Shown: positions 26,727-37,000, counted from the stretch's first letter. The stretch is DNA of 64,000 nucleotides from Hwanghaeella grinnelliae (GCF_004005845.1 NZ_SADE01000001.1:1302001-1366000), one strand, 5' to 3'. Translations and numbers: made by a program. The notes: a model not told the origin generated them from the letters alone.

Positions 26727-28058
26727 ATGGACAAGGTTACATTCCACGACTACGCGGCATTGAACGCGGAAGAACGAAGCGCGATTCTGCGGCGCTCCGA
26801 AGCGGACCTTTCCGACTTCCTGGAGAAGTCCAAACCGATCCTGGAAGCGGTCCGCACCGAGGGGGACGAGGCGGTCGCCCGTTTCGGGCGGGATTTCGAC
26901 AAGGCAGCCGTTACGAAGGATACGATCAAGGCGACGGCGGCGGAATTCGATGCGGCGTTCTCGATGGTCGATGCGGAAACGATTGAGGCGATTGAGTTCG
27001 GCATCGCGAATATCCGCAAGTTTCATGAGGAACAGGCGCCTGAGGCGATGTGGCTGAAGGAAATTCGGCCGGGTGCCTTCGCCGGCGACCGGTTCACGCC
27101 GATCAAGTCCGTTGCGCTCTACGTGCCGCGGGGCAAGGGGTCTTTCCCATCCGTGACCATGATGACTGCCGTGCCTGCGGTTGTCGCCGGCGTGCCGGAA
27201 CTGGCCATCGTGACGCCGCCGGCCCCGGATGGCTCAGTGGACGCCGCAACCCTTGTGGCGGCGCGGCTGGCCGGTGTCGATACCGTCTATAAGGTTGGCG
27301 GCGCGCAGGCCGTGGCCGCCGTCGCCTATGGCACGGAGACGATCAAGCCCGCGCTTAAGATCGTTGGCCCGGGCAGTCCATGGGTCGTGGCGGCAAAACG
27401 TTTGCTTTCCGGTGTCATCGATACCGGTCTGCCGGCCGGTCCGTCGGAATGCATCGTCTTTGCGGACGATACGGTGAATGGGGGGCTTGCCGCGCTCGAC
27501 CTGTTGATCGAGGCGGAGCATGGTCCCGACTCTTCAGCCTATCTCGTCACCCATAGCAGGCGGGTGGTGGAAGAAGCGCTTGCCGCGCTTCCGGATCATT
27601 GGTCACGCATGACCGAACAGCGCGTGGCGTTTTCCAAAACGGTCCTGACCGGCCGTTCCGGTGGCATTGTTCTGACGTCGTCTGTTCAGGAAAGCTACGA
27701 TTTCATCAATGCCTATGCGCCGGAGCATCTTGAGATTCTGTCCCAGGATCCCTTTGCCCACTTGTCCCACATCACCGAGGCGGCGGAAGTCTTGATGGGA
27801 CCGCATACACCGGTGAGCATCGCCAATTTCTGCCTGGGCCCCAACGCGGTGCTTCCCACCAGCCGTTGGGCGCGGACCTATGGGCCGCTCTCGGTGACCG
27901 ATTTCGTCAAACGATCCTCCATCGGCTATGTGACGGCGTCGGCCTATCCGGAATTCGCCAAATACGCTCATCGGCTTGCGACATATGAAGGCTTTTCGTC
28001 GCATGCCAATGCGGTATCACCGATACGGGAAGACTATTTGAAAATGGCATCGGATTGA
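26727..28058 (+). CDS. HisD-family dehydrogenase, possibly sulfopropanediol 3-dehydrogenase-like
   Basis: From the ATG at 26727 (residue sequence MDKVTFHDYAALN) the length is 443. Conserved HisD elements are SVALYVPRGKGSFPS, KVGGAQAVAAVAYGTETI, LLIEAEHGPDSSAYL, NAYAPEHLEI and NFCLGPNAVLPTSRWART, so zinc and catalytic residues are kept. No other his genes are near, and the neighbours are an SDR, a GMC oxidoreductase and a NitT/TauT importer. A catabolic paralogue such as HpsN (oxidises 2,3-dihydroxypropane-1-sulfonate) is therefore favoured over true histidinol dehydrogenase. That substrate is inference only. Confidence 0.8.
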   Translation: MDKVTFHDYAALNAEERSAILRRSEADLSDFLEKSKPILEAVRTEGDEAVARFGRDFDKAAVTKDTIKATAAEFDAAFSMVDAETIEAIEFGIANIRKFHEEQAPEAMWLKEIRPGAFAGDRFTPIKSVALYVPRGKGSFPSVTMMTAVPAVVAGVPELAIVTPPAPDGSVDAATLVAARLAGVDTVYKVGGAQAVAAVAYGTETIKPALKIVGPGSPWVVAAKRLLSGVIDTGLPAGPSECIVFADDTVNGGLAALDLLIEAEHGPDSSAYLVTHSRRVVEEALAALPDHWSRMTEQRVAFSKTVLTGRSGGIVLTSSVQESYDFINAYAPEHLEILSQDPFAHLSHITEAAEVLMGPHTPVSIANFCLGPNAVLPTSRWARTYGPLSVTDFVKRSSIGYVTASAYPEFAKYAHRLATYEGFSSHANAVSPIREDYLKMASD

Positions 28059-28095
28059 TCGCGCCTGTCGGGGCCAATTCGCGGCAATCCGTCGG

Positions 28096-28575
28096 TTACT
28101 CTTCCGGCGGAATCAGGCAGAAATCCGGCAGCGTGTTTTCATTCTTCAAGCTGCCAAGAAGAAAGACCGTCTTGTAACTGCGCACATAGGGCGACTCCCC
28201 GAAGACGTTCTGTGCCATGTCGTGATAGGCCTCGATGGTCTTTGCCTGGACGATCAGTAGAAAGTCGAAATCCCCGGTCACGATATGGCACTGCTGGACT
28301 TCTTCCAGGGATTGGATCCTGCGGGTGAATTCCTGGGTATAGCTTGCCTTGGGTTGGGTCAGCGTGACCATCACAGCGGCGGAGACAGGGCGTCGGAAGC
28401 GTTTGCGGTCCAGGACCGCTACCATGCGGTCGATATAACCGTCGGACCATAGCCGGGCCATGCGCTTGGCGCAGGCCGACAGGGACAGGCCAACCGCGTC
28501 GGCCATCTCGGCGGCGGTCGTGCGCGCGTCTTTCTGAAGCAGGGATAGAATGCGCCGGTCGCGGGCATCGAGCAT
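28096..28575 (-). CDS. Lrp/AsnC-family transcriptional regulator
   Basis: From the ATG at 28575 (159 residues) the protein begins MLDARDRRILSLLQKDARTTAAEMADAVGLSLSACAKRMARLWSDGYI, a classic AsnC winged HTH. A RAM ligand-binding domain follows (EVQQCHIVTGDFDFLLIVQAKTIEAYHDM). An in-frame TTG 9 bases upstream is possible. It is divergent from the dialkylglycine decarboxylase gene with a 150-base gap, so it most likely controls that gene in response to an amino acid. Confidence 0.9.
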   Translation of the reverse strand: MLDARDRRILSLLQKDARTTAAEMADAVGLSLSACAKRMARLWSDGYIDRMVAVLDRKRFRRPVSAAVMVTLTQPKASYTQEFTRRIQSLEEVQQCHIVTGDFDFLLIVQAKTIEAYHDMAQNVFGESPYVRSYKTVFLLGSLKNENTLPDFCLIPPEE

Positions 28576-28695
28576 GGTTTTCAATCCAGTTTTCCAATTC
28601 GACTAATTATCGCGTCTATTCCAGTATTTTCGAGAGAAATTCTTACTGAAGGGCAATAATAGAGAATCAGCGGCTGCTGCGCCGGATAGGATTGA

Positions 28696-30033
<1,338 letters not shown>

Positions 30034-30060
30034 GCCGCAAACGCGCAAGTCCCATTCTCC

Positions 30061-30924
30061 TCAGGACGCCATCTCTTTTGCGACGGCGCGGACGGTATCG
30101 CACAGGTCGCTTGCCGCCGCCGAGGGGCCGTGGGCGGATAGCATCCGCAGTTCGACCGGCGGCAGGTCGGGCAGTGCGTAGCGACGCGTGATATCGGCAA
30201 TACCTTCGGGGACGCTTTTCCCGGTCCGCACCGAAATGCCGTGCCCGCCCCGAACGGCGCCCCAAACACCGGGCAGGCTGGGCGTGGTCAGGGCGAGCCG
30301 CCATTTGCGGCCGGCTTGGTCCAGTGCCTGTAGGGCGGCCTTTCGGAACAGGCAGGGATGGTCGTACATGACCAGCGGCAGGATATCCTCCGCCGGCCTT
30401 TTCATGCCCGTCGCCCCGTACCAGTGCAGCGGTAGATCCGCGATATGCGTACCCTGGCGTTGGACGCCGTGGTCGAAGAAGGCGATGGCCGCGTCCAGCC
30501 GGCCGGTCAGGACTTCCTCCTCGAACATATGATTGCGTCCGGCGCGGACTTCCAAATGCACGTCCGGCCGCAGACGTGAGTAGCGGTCCATGACGGCGGG
30601 CAGAAGATCCTCGAAATAATCCTGAGGCAAACCCAGCCGAACCGTCGTTCGGTTCACCGCCGTGCCCAGCGCGGCGGCAGCCTCGTCGTTCAGCGCGATG
30701 ATCCGGCGTGCATAGCTCAGCAGTGCCTCGCCCGGTTCGGTGGGTTCCAAACCCCGGCCTTTCCGGACGAACAGCTTTTCGCCGGTCTGCTCCTCCAGCT
30801 TCTTCAATTGCATGCTGATCGCCGATTGTGACCGACCGAGGTGATTGGCGGCGCGGGAGAAACTGCCGAGTTCGACGCCGGTAATCATGGTGCGCAGTGC
30901 GTCCATGTCGAAGGTTTGGTTCAT
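30061..30924 (-). CDS. LysR-family transcriptional regulator
   Basis: The 287-residue protein has an N-terminal HTH (MDALRTMITGVELGSFSRAANHLGRSQSAISMQLKKLEEQTGEKLFVRKGRGLEPT). A periplasmic-binding-protein-like effector domain follows with VRLGLPQDYFEDLLPAVMDRYSRLRPDVHLEVRAG. It is divergent from the RraA-family/quinone reductase genes, its probable targets. The RSQSAISMQ recognition helix is similar to the LrhA/DNA-binding subgroup. Confidence 0.92.
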   Translation of the reverse strand: MNQTFDMDALRTMITGVELGSFSRAANHLGRSQSAISMQLKKLEEQTGEKLFVRKGRGLEPTEPGEALLSYARRIIALNDEAAAALGTAVNRTTVRLGLPQDYFEDLLPAVMDRYSRLRPDVHLEVRAGRNHMFEEEVLTGRLDAAIAFFDHGVQRQGTHIADLPLHWYGATGMKRPAEDILPLVMYDHPCLFRKAALQALDQAGRKWRLALTTPSLPGVWGAVRGGHGISVRTGKSVPEGIADITRRYALPDLPPVELRMLSAHGPSAAASDLCDTVRAVAKEMAS

Positions 30925-30927
30925 AGT

Positions 30928-30940
30928 TTCGAAATCCGAA
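30928..30940. promoter_or_regulatory. Candidate LysR box
   Basis: TTCG-AAATC-CGAA is a 13-base dyad just upstream of the LysR gene start, inside the divergent interval shared with the RraA-family gene. Size and place fit autoregulation by a LysR protein. The dyad is short, so chance occurrence is possible. Confidence 0.3.
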
Positions 30941-31074
30941 TACGGGTTTTCATATATATTCGTTATTCAAAAGTATTTTTGGGCGTTAGCGTCAAGCCAA
31001 TTCGGAAGCGCTGTCGTATGGCGGCCACCTGAAAAGCTGTTCGAAAATCCTGATGGAAATGAAGGAAGGATGAC

Positions 31075-31782
31075 ATGGCCGACGTATCGCTGATCAAGGA
31101 ACTTGCCTATCTGACCACCCCGCATATCGCCGATGGATGCCTGGTTTCCGGTAATCCGATCCGGATTGCGCCGGCGGGAACCAAGGCGGTCGTTGCCGGC
31201 ATGACCTGCTTCGGCCGGGCCAGGCCGATCCAGCATCTGGGCAGCATCGATATTTTCCTGGAGGCGATCGAAGCAATGCCGCCGGGAGAGGTTCTGGTCG
31301 TCGACAACGGCGGCAAACTGGATGAGGCGTGCATCGGAGACATCATCGTGTTGGAGGCACAGGCCGCGGGCGCGGCGGGATTCGTCGTCTGGGGGCTCCA
31401 TCGCGACAATCGGGAACTGACGGCCGCGGGCTTTCCGGTGTTCAGCCTGGGGGCGGTGCCAACCGGCCCGCAAAGATCCGCGATCCGCCCGGACGATGTG
31501 CTGACCCGCGCCACGGTCGGCAACGTCACCGTGACATCGCAGGACTTTGTCGTGGCCGATGAGAACGGCGCGCTTTTCCTGGCCGAAGACAAGCTTGAGG
31601 AAATCGTGCCGGCCGCGATGGCCTATCGCGATATCGAAGCGCGTCAATTGAAAGCCATGCGGACCGGCACGTCATATCGTCAGCAGGTCGCCTTCGCCGA
31701 CTACCTGACGGTCCGGGCGCAGCGGCCGTCCTACGGTTTCCGCCAGCATTTAAAGGAAATCTCGGCGGCGGGCGAAGTCTGA
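31075..31782 (+). CDS. RraA-family protein (HMG/CHA aldolase-like)
   Basis: The 235-residue protein with AAGGA upstream follows the RraA/4-hydroxy-4-methyl-2-oxoglutarate aldolase pattern: PPGEVLVVDNGGKLDEACIGDIIVLEAQAAGAAGFVVWGLHRDNRELTAAGFPVFSLGAVP. The HRD residues correspond to the metal/substrate-site Arg-Asp of the aldolases. The C-terminal VADENGALFLAEDKLEEIVPAA is also typical. It is annotated in some genomes as dimethylmenaquinone methyltransferase, which is a historical misname. A keto-acid aldolase or decarboxylase role is likely. The quinone-reductase gene follows by 62 bases. Confidence 0.82.
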   Translation: MADVSLIKELAYLTTPHIADGCLVSGNPIRIAPAGTKAVVAGMTCFGRARPIQHLGSIDIFLEAIEAMPPGEVLVVDNGGKLDEACIGDIIVLEAQAAGAAGFVVWGLHRDNRELTAAGFPVFSLGAVPTGPQRSAIRPDDVLTRATVGNVTVTSQDFVVADENGALFLAEDKLEEIVPAAMAYRDIEARQLKAMRTGTSYRQQVAFADYLTVRAQRPSYGFRQHLKEISAAGEV

Positions 31783-31844
31783 CGCCGCAGCCCGGACGAT
31801 CCTCCACCCAACAACATCCCCAAAAACCAGGAGTAACAATAGTC

Positions 31845-32816
31845 ATGTCCTATGCCATCCGGATACATCAAACGGGCGGGCCCGAGGTTCTGAAATGGGA
31901 AGAAGTCGACCTGCCCGCACCGGCGGCGGGGGAAGTGATGATCCGCCAGTCGGCCGTCGGTCTGAACTATATCGATATCTATCAACGCGACGGACTCTAC
32001 CCGATCCCGATCCCCGGTGGTTTGGGCGTGGAAGGGGCGGGCGTCATTGAAGCCGTCGGCGCCGGCGTGACCGGTTTCAAGCCTGGTGACCGCGTCGCAT
32101 ATGCCGGGGCGGTCGGTGCCTATGCGGAGGTTCGCAATGTTCCCGCCGCCTCCGTTTTGGCCCTGCCGGATGGCGTGTCGGAAGAAGACGCAGCCGCCAC
32201 CCTGCTGAAAGGCATGACGGTGCAATTCCTGATCCGCCGAACCTATGCGGTCGGCGCGGGCGACACGGTTCTTTTTCATGCCGCCGCCGGCGGTGTGGGC
32301 CTGCTTGCTTGCCAATGGCTCAGTGCTTTGGGTGCGCGCGTCATCGGTACGGTCAGCTCGCCGGAGAAAGCGGCCCTTGCAAAGGCCAATGGCTGCGACG
32401 AGACCATCAACTACCGTGAAGAGAACATCGTTGAGCGGGTCAGGGACCTGACCGACGGCGCGGGCGTGCCGGTGGTCTACGATTCAGTCGGCAAGGACAC
32501 CTTTGAGACCTCGCTTGATTGCCTGCTACCGCGCGGCATGCTGGTCAGTTACGGGAACACGACCGGCCCGGTTGACGGCGTCAATATCGGGGTCTTGGCG
32601 GCGAAGGGGTCGCTTTATGTGACGCGCCCCGTGCTTGGCGCCTATATCGGGACGCGGGCTGAGTTGGAAGCCACCGCCGCGGACCTGTTCGCGATGATGG
32701 AAGCAGGCAAGGTCAAGGCATCGATAGGGCAGCGATACGCCCTGAAGGATGCCGCCAAGGCCCAGGCCGATCTTGCCGCAGGGAAGACAGTCGGTGCGAC
32801 GATCCTGCGCCCCTGA
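31845..32816 (+). CDS. NADPH:quinone oxidoreductase (zinc-free MDR family)
   Basis: The 323-residue protein begins MSYAIRIHQTGGPEVLKWEEVDLPAPAAGEV, has GLNYIDIYQRDGLYP, and an NADPH-binding AAAGGVGLLACQWLSALGARVIGTVSS. This is the QOR (zeta-crystallin-like) subgroup of medium-chain dehydrogenases without zinc-binding cysteines. It reduces quinones one electron at a time or detoxifies enones. It probably shares an operon with the RraA-family gene. A strong hairpin follows the stop. Confidence 0.9.
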   Translation: MSYAIRIHQTGGPEVLKWEEVDLPAPAAGEVMIRQSAVGLNYIDIYQRDGLYPIPIPGGLGVEGAGVIEAVGAGVTGFKPGDRVAYAGAVGAYAEVRNVPAASVLALPDGVSEEDAAATLLKGMTVQFLIRRTYAVGAGDTVLFHAAAGGVGLLACQWLSALGARVIGTVSSPEKAALAKANGCDETINYREENIVERVRDLTDGAGVPVVYDSVGKDTFETSLDCLLPRGMLVSYGNTTGPVDGVNIGVLAAKGSLYVTRPVLGAYIGTRAELEATAADLFAMMEAGKVKASIGQRYALKDAAKAQADLAAGKTVGATILRP

Positions 32817-32838
32817 GCGGGATCGCGGCGCACCGCAG

Positions 32839-32875
32839 CACCTCCGTGAACACGACGCGTTCACGGAGGTGTTTA
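32839..32875 (+). terminator. Rho-independent terminator after quinone reductase gene
   Basis: CACCTCCGTGAAC (32839-32851) pairs perfectly over 13 bases with GTTCACGGAGGTG (32859-32871), loop of 7, followed by tttatt. The stem and T-rich tail make this a convincing terminator for the RraA/QOR unit. Confidence 0.85.
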
Positions 32876-32936
32876 TTCCAATCCGTTTGGAGCCCCTGTA
32901 TGCCCGACAGCGTCGGAAATGCACTGGCAAGGGACG

Positions 32937-33428
32937 ATGGCGGTGGCGCGGATTGGTTTTGCACCTCTTCAGGACATTGCAGAAGAAGACCTGATCGCCT
33001 TGATGAACGAACCGGCGGTCGGACATTTTCTGCCGTTGTTGGGAGACGGCTTCACGGCGGCGGATTGCCGTGCCTTCCTGGTGGCGAAACAGGCCCTTTG
33101 GGACGCGCATGGCTATGGTCCCTGGGCCTTCCTGATCGATGGGGACTTTGCCGGCTGGGGCGGGCTTCAGCCGGAGCAGGGGGACGCGGATTTTGCGATG
33201 GTCCTGCATCCCCGGTTCTGGGGCTGGGGCCGCCGCATCTTCACCCTCATCAAGGTGCGCGCTTTCGGTGAAATGGGGCTTACCTCCATCACTGCGCTGC
33301 TGCCCCCGGCACGTACGAACGCGAATGCAATCAAACGCCTTGGATTCGTCGAGGACGGCAGCGTGCATGTCGACGGTGAGCGGTTCAGGCGGTTCCGCCT
33401 CTGCCGCGACGCCGGTCAGAAGGCGTAA
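32937..33428 (+). CDS. GNAT-family N-acetyltransferase
   Basis: About 163 residues from ATG 32937 (AAGGG just upstream; ATG 32919 is possible). The GNAT core is visible: GPWAFLIDGDFAGWGGLQPE (beta strands 2-3), DFAMVLHPRFWGWGRRIFTLIKVRAFGEMGLTSITALLPPARTNANAIKRLGFVEDGSV. The usual Q/RxxGxG/A acetyl-CoA loop is represented by WGWGRR. The substrate is unknown. Its 3' end overlaps the convergent SDR gene by 13 bases. Confidence 0.75.
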   Translation: MAVARIGFAPLQDIAEEDLIALMNEPAVGHFLPLLGDGFTAADCRAFLVAKQALWDAHGYGPWAFLIDGDFAGWGGLQPEQGDADFAMVLHPRFWGWGRRIFTLIKVRAFGEMGLTSITALLPPARTNANAIKRLGFVEDGSVHVDGERFRRFRLCRDAGQKA

Positions 33429-34183
33429 CGATGCATGCCGCCGTCGACCGGGACGGTCACGCCGGTGACATAGCCCGCGATGGGGGAGGCGAGGAAGACG
33501 ATAACGCTGGCGATCTCTTCCGGTTCGCCGAAGCGCCCAATCGGGATCATGGAGTCGATGAAGGCGTCCCGCGACTCTTCCGTCGGATGCAATTTCTGCA
33601 TGATCTGGCGCGTCTTGATCCGGCCGGGCGCGACACAGTTCACGGTGACCCCGTCTTTCGCGACTTCCGCCGCCAGCCCCTTGGACCAACTGGTCAGGGC
33701 CGCCTTGGCGGGCGTTGCCGCGTTCACGTTCCAATAAACCAGCGCGCCTGAAATATTGACGACCCGTCCCCAGCCGCGTTCGCGCATGCCGGGCAGGATC
33801 GCCTGGGTCAGTTTGCGGCAGGACGTGAAATTCAGGGTCATGGATTCTTCCCAGACACGTTCTGCCTCTTCCGGTGTAACACCCTGCATCGGGCGAGACC
33901 CGCCCGCATTGTTGATTAGGATATCAACCTCACCCAAAGCGGCGAGCGCTTGTTCGGCGACCGAATCCGGGCCGTCCGGATCGGTCAGGTTGGCGGTGCA
34001 GATCGCCGGGGCTGGAAATCCTTCCGCCACGATCGCGTTGACCAAAGGCGCAAGGCGACCTTCGTTGGTCGCGGCGACGGCCAGCGCAACCCCTTCGCGC
34101 GCCAGAATACGCGCAACTTCATAGCCGATGCCTGAACTTGCGCCGGTCACCAAAGCCCGCTTTCCGGTCAGATTGAGATCCAT
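33416..34183 (-). CDS. Short-chain dehydrogenase/reductase
   Basis: The 255-residue protein from ATG 34183 (GGGAAAA upstream) has TGASSGIGYEVARILAREG, NNAGGSRPMQG, catalytic Ser in VVNISGALVYW, and a C-terminal SPIAGYVTGVTVPVDGGMHRYAF. The usual YxxxK is replaced: where Tyr is expected the sequence reads NVNAATPAKAALTSWSKGLA, so the canonical catalytic Tyr-Lys is not obvious. This variant may have altered or lost activity. The gene is monocistronic and upstream of the divergent CHAT gene. Confidence 0.82.
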   Translation of the reverse strand: MDLNLTGKRALVTGASSGIGYEVARILAREGVALAVAATNEGRLAPLVNAIVAEGFPAPAICTANLTDPDGPDSVAEQALAALGEVDILINNAGGSRPMQGVTPEEAERVWEESMTLNFTSCRKLTQAILPGMRERGWGRVVNISGALVYWNVNAATPAKAALTSWSKGLAAEVAKDGVTVNCVAPGRIKTRQIMQKLHPTEESRDAFIDSMIPIGRFGEPEEIASVIVFLASPIAGYVTGVTVPVDGGMHRYAF

Positions 34184-34395
34184 GTTTTTTTCCCTGTTTG
34201 AACAGTATTCCTTACGGTCTGTCTTATCATTTCTACCCGCAATGTAGCACCGGCCAACGGTCACATCTGAGATGCGCCGATACGGGTCAATCCCTGGCGA
34301 ATGTCGTTAACGGTATCTGGCTGCTCAATTGACACCCGGCAAAATGGATTTCATCGTTATCCCTTCCCCATAAATTACCGTTGAGCGTTTCTTCC

Positions 34396-36957
34396 ATGAC
34401 AGTTCGATCAATGCTCGGGGCCGCTTCGGCGCGGCTCTTCCGCACGAGTCCGTTTCTTGCCCTGGTCCTGGTATTGCCTCTGGCAGGGTGTGTCACCGCG
34501 ACCCAGAAGGCCCGGGTTACAGGTCAGACGCAGGGCGTGGTCGCAGACGCTGCATCGGGCGGGATCGACTATGCGGCGCTGGAACATGGCGAGCATTTGA
34601 TGATCTGCACGATCCTGTTGAACGCGCGGCATTATAAGGCGCTGGACGATTGCATCGCGGTTTTGGAACGGCGCAAGGCGGCCGCGCAGGAAGGCTTCAC
34701 CACTGGCCTGGTTGCGGTGACGCCGGCCTATTACGAGTCCAGCCTGGCGTTGATCAAATCCAAGCGGGCGAACGAGTTGGGCGACTATGACGAAGCGGCG
34801 CGCAGTGCGCGCCGTGCTGTCGAAATCGGCCAGGGCAATGACGCGCTGGTGCAGGTCAACAGCGGCTACAGCATGCTTTCCGGATTGTTGACGCTGGGCA
34901 TGGCCGCACCCAACGATCCGGACTCTCCCTATCAGCAAAATTTGCGTCGGATCGTGTTGGCTGATGCTTACTCCGCGATGGCGACCGCGCAATACGGCTT
35001 GGGCGACATGCAGGCGCTGGAAGGCGTCCGCAACGCGTTGAAACAAATCTATTCGGAAGAAAACCTCAGCGAGCAAAATCCGCTGACCCGGCATTTGAAG
35101 CACAGCCTGTCGCACAGTTATTTCCTGACCGGCGATTACAAGCAAAGCTATGACTGGCTGGTGCGGGACGACCGCAGCGCCTTGCTGCAGCTTCTCGATG
35201 GGGTGGGGGAAGCCTATATGACCATTGGTGTGCTCGCCACGCCGGTCAGCGAGGCCATGGCGCAAGCCATCGCAGGGGCCTCGACCGAGGATCTGAACTT
35301 CATCAACAATCTGCCCTTTGCCTTCCGGCTATGCGTCACCGCGCTGGAAGTGGGCCGCAATGATGAAGCTCGCAACTGTTTCGAAACCATTTTGAACGAA
35401 CCGCTCAGCCGGCCCTTTGGCGAATACCGCTTCGGTACCTATTACGGTTTGGCGCGGATCGCACGGGATGCGGGGGATCCGGCGAAAGCGATCGGGTATC
35501 TGAGCAATGCGATCGACCTGATAGAAGGCCAGCGTGCATCCATCCTGACGGAGGGTCACAAGCTGGGCTTCATCTCGGACAAGCAGGATCTTTACCGCAT
35601 GCAGGTCGACCTGCTTCTGGAAACGGGCGATGTGGTCGGCGCGCTTGAATATGCGGAACGGTCGAAATCGCGGGCGCTGATCGACTTGTTGGCTGCCCGC
35701 GAGGGTGGGGAGGCCGGCGTTCTGGTCGCAGGCGACAATGCGGCTGCGCTACCGGCGCAGGTCGCCGCCCGGGACCGTCTGTTGGAAGAGTTGTCGTCGA
35801 TTGAGCAGGAAGCCCGCATCGGTCTGCCGAACCGGGACCGCGGCGCGTCGCTGGCAGCGCGCCGGGCCGAGGTGTTGGACCGCCTGCGCCAGTCGGACCG
35901 CAGGGCCCTGCCTTTGGTTCGGGTCGACAAGCCGGACCTTGCGGCGCTTCGCAGCCATCTTCGTCCCGATGAAGTTCTGCTTTTCTACTACGGGGACGAG
36001 AATGGGCTCGTCGGTTTCCTGTATGATCAGGCGGGCGTTTCCGCGAAACGCCTGGACAGCAATAACTTGGATGTCCTGGTCGAAGTGTTCCGTGAGCAAT
36101 TGGCCAGGAAGACGGGGGGCGGATACCGGACACATGCCATTCGGCTGTATGAACGCCTGATCGCGCCTTTTGCGGCGCAGGTGGCAGGCAAGTCGTTGGC
36201 CATCGTGCCGCATGGAAAACTCCATTACCTGCCCTTTGCCGCGCTGTATGACGGGGATGCGCATCTGGCTGAAAAGCACGCTTTGCGCATCCTGCCCAGC
36301 GCCAGTGTTCTCGACTATATCGACCGGGGTGCCGGTGGCGCCGGGGCCATGCTGGCCTTGGGCAATCCGGCGCTGAACGATCCCTCGCTGGATCTGCCGG
36401 GGGCGGAGCGAGAAGCACAAGCAATCGCTGCCGAGTGGAACGGCTTGGCATCGTCCGGCGGCGCGCCGGCAAGGGCGGATCTGTATCTGCGCAATCAGGC
36501 AACGGAAACGGTCGTGAAGACCGGGGCGCAGGGCTACGGCGTTCTGCACCTGGCCAGCCATGGTGTGTTCGACGGGGATAAGCCGCTGGCCTCGCGGCTT
36601 CTGCTCAGCGCGGATGATCGCAATGACGGCGTGCTGACGGTGCGGGAGATCTATGACCTGACGCTCTCCGCCGACCTAGTGACGCTAAGCGCTTGTGAAA
36701 CCGGTCTGGGTGAGGTCGCCAACGGCGACGACGTCATTGGTCTGACGCGAGGCTTTCTCTATGCCGGGGCGGGGTCGATCGTGTCCAGCTTGTGGACCGT
36801 GTCGGACGATGCCACCGAGGTCCTGATGAAGGCCTTCTACCGCAACCTTCAGACCATGCCGAAGACGGAGGCCCTGCGCCGCGCGCAATTGGAAACGGCG
36901 GCGCAGTATCCCCATCCGTATTTCTGGTCGGCCTTCCAAATCAGCGGCGCAGTGTGA
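34396..36957 (+). CDS. Exported TPR-CHAT (caspase-like) lipoprotein
   Basis: The 853-residue protein, numbered from ATG 34396, begins with a signal peptide and lipobox LPLAGC (Cys32), so it is probably lipid-anchored. Residues about 60-440 are TPR-like helical repeats (SALIKSKRANELGDYDEAARSARRAVEIG; YYGLARIARDAGDPAKAIGYLSNAIDLI). Residues about 590-853 are a CHAT domain with the catalytic dyad His722 (LHLASHGVFDG) and Cys767 (LSACETGLGEVANGDDVIGLTRGFLYAGA). CHAT peptidases are distant caspase relatives. Many bacterial ones are linked to envelope or surface-protein systems. No CRISPR gRAMP partner is present. The gene is alone with a hairpin behind it. Confidence 0.9.
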   Translation: MTVRSMLGAASARLFRTSPFLALVLVLPLAGCVTATQKARVTGQTQGVVADAASGGIDYAALEHGEHLMICTILLNARHYKALDDCIAVLERRKAAAQEGFTTGLVAVTPAYYESSLALIKSKRANELGDYDEAARSARRAVEIGQGNDALVQVNSGYSMLSGLLTLGMAAPNDPDSPYQQNLRRIVLADAYSAMATAQYGLGDMQALEGVRNALKQIYSEENLSEQNPLTRHLKHSLSHSYFLTGDYKQSYDWLVRDDRSALLQLLDGVGEAYMTIGVLATPVSEAMAQAIAGASTEDLNFINNLPFAFRLCVTALEVGRNDEARNCFETILNEPLSRPFGEYRFGTYYGLARIARDAGDPAKAIGYLSNAIDLIEGQRASILTEGHKLGFISDKQDLYRMQVDLLLETGDVVGALEYAERSKSRALIDLLAAREGGEAGVLVAGDNAAALPAQVAARDRLLEELSSIEQEARIGLPNRDRGASLAARRAEVLDRLRQSDRRALPLVRVDKPDLAALRSHLRPDEVLLFYYGDENGLVGFLYDQAGVSAKRLDSNNLDVLVEVFREQLARKTGGGYRTHAIRLYERLIAPFAAQVAGKSLAIVPHGKLHYLPFAALYDGDAHLAEKHALRILPSASVLDYIDRGAGGAGAMLALGNPALNDPSLDLPGAEREAQAIAAEWNGLASSGGAPARADLYLRNQATETVVKTGAQGYGVLHLASHGVFDGDKPLASRLLLSADDRNDGVLTVREIYDLTLSADLVTLSACETGLGEVANGDDVIGLTRGFLYAGAGSIVSSLWTVSDDATEVLMKAFYRNLQTMPKTEALRRAQLETAAQYPHPYFWSAFQISGAV

Positions 36958-36968
36958 GGTGAAACCGT

Positions 36969-37000
36969 GCAAGGAAGGCGTCGTATTCAGCCTTCCTTGC
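36969..37000 (+). terminator. Hairpin after the CHAT gene
   Basis: GCAAGGAAGGC (36969-36979) pairs perfectly with GCCTTCCTTGC (36990-37000) across a 10-base loop, 11 bases after the stop codon. No T-run follows. It is a likely transcript end. Confidence 0.65.

Noticed and set aside
26727-28058. Straightforward hisD of histidine biosynthesis
   Set aside because: No other his genes are present, and the neighbours are transport and oxidoreductase genes; kept only as an alternative.
34396-36957. CRISPR-associated CHAT protease (craspase component)
   Set aside because: No gRAMP/Cas7-11 gene or CRISPR array occurs nearby, and the protein has an export signal.
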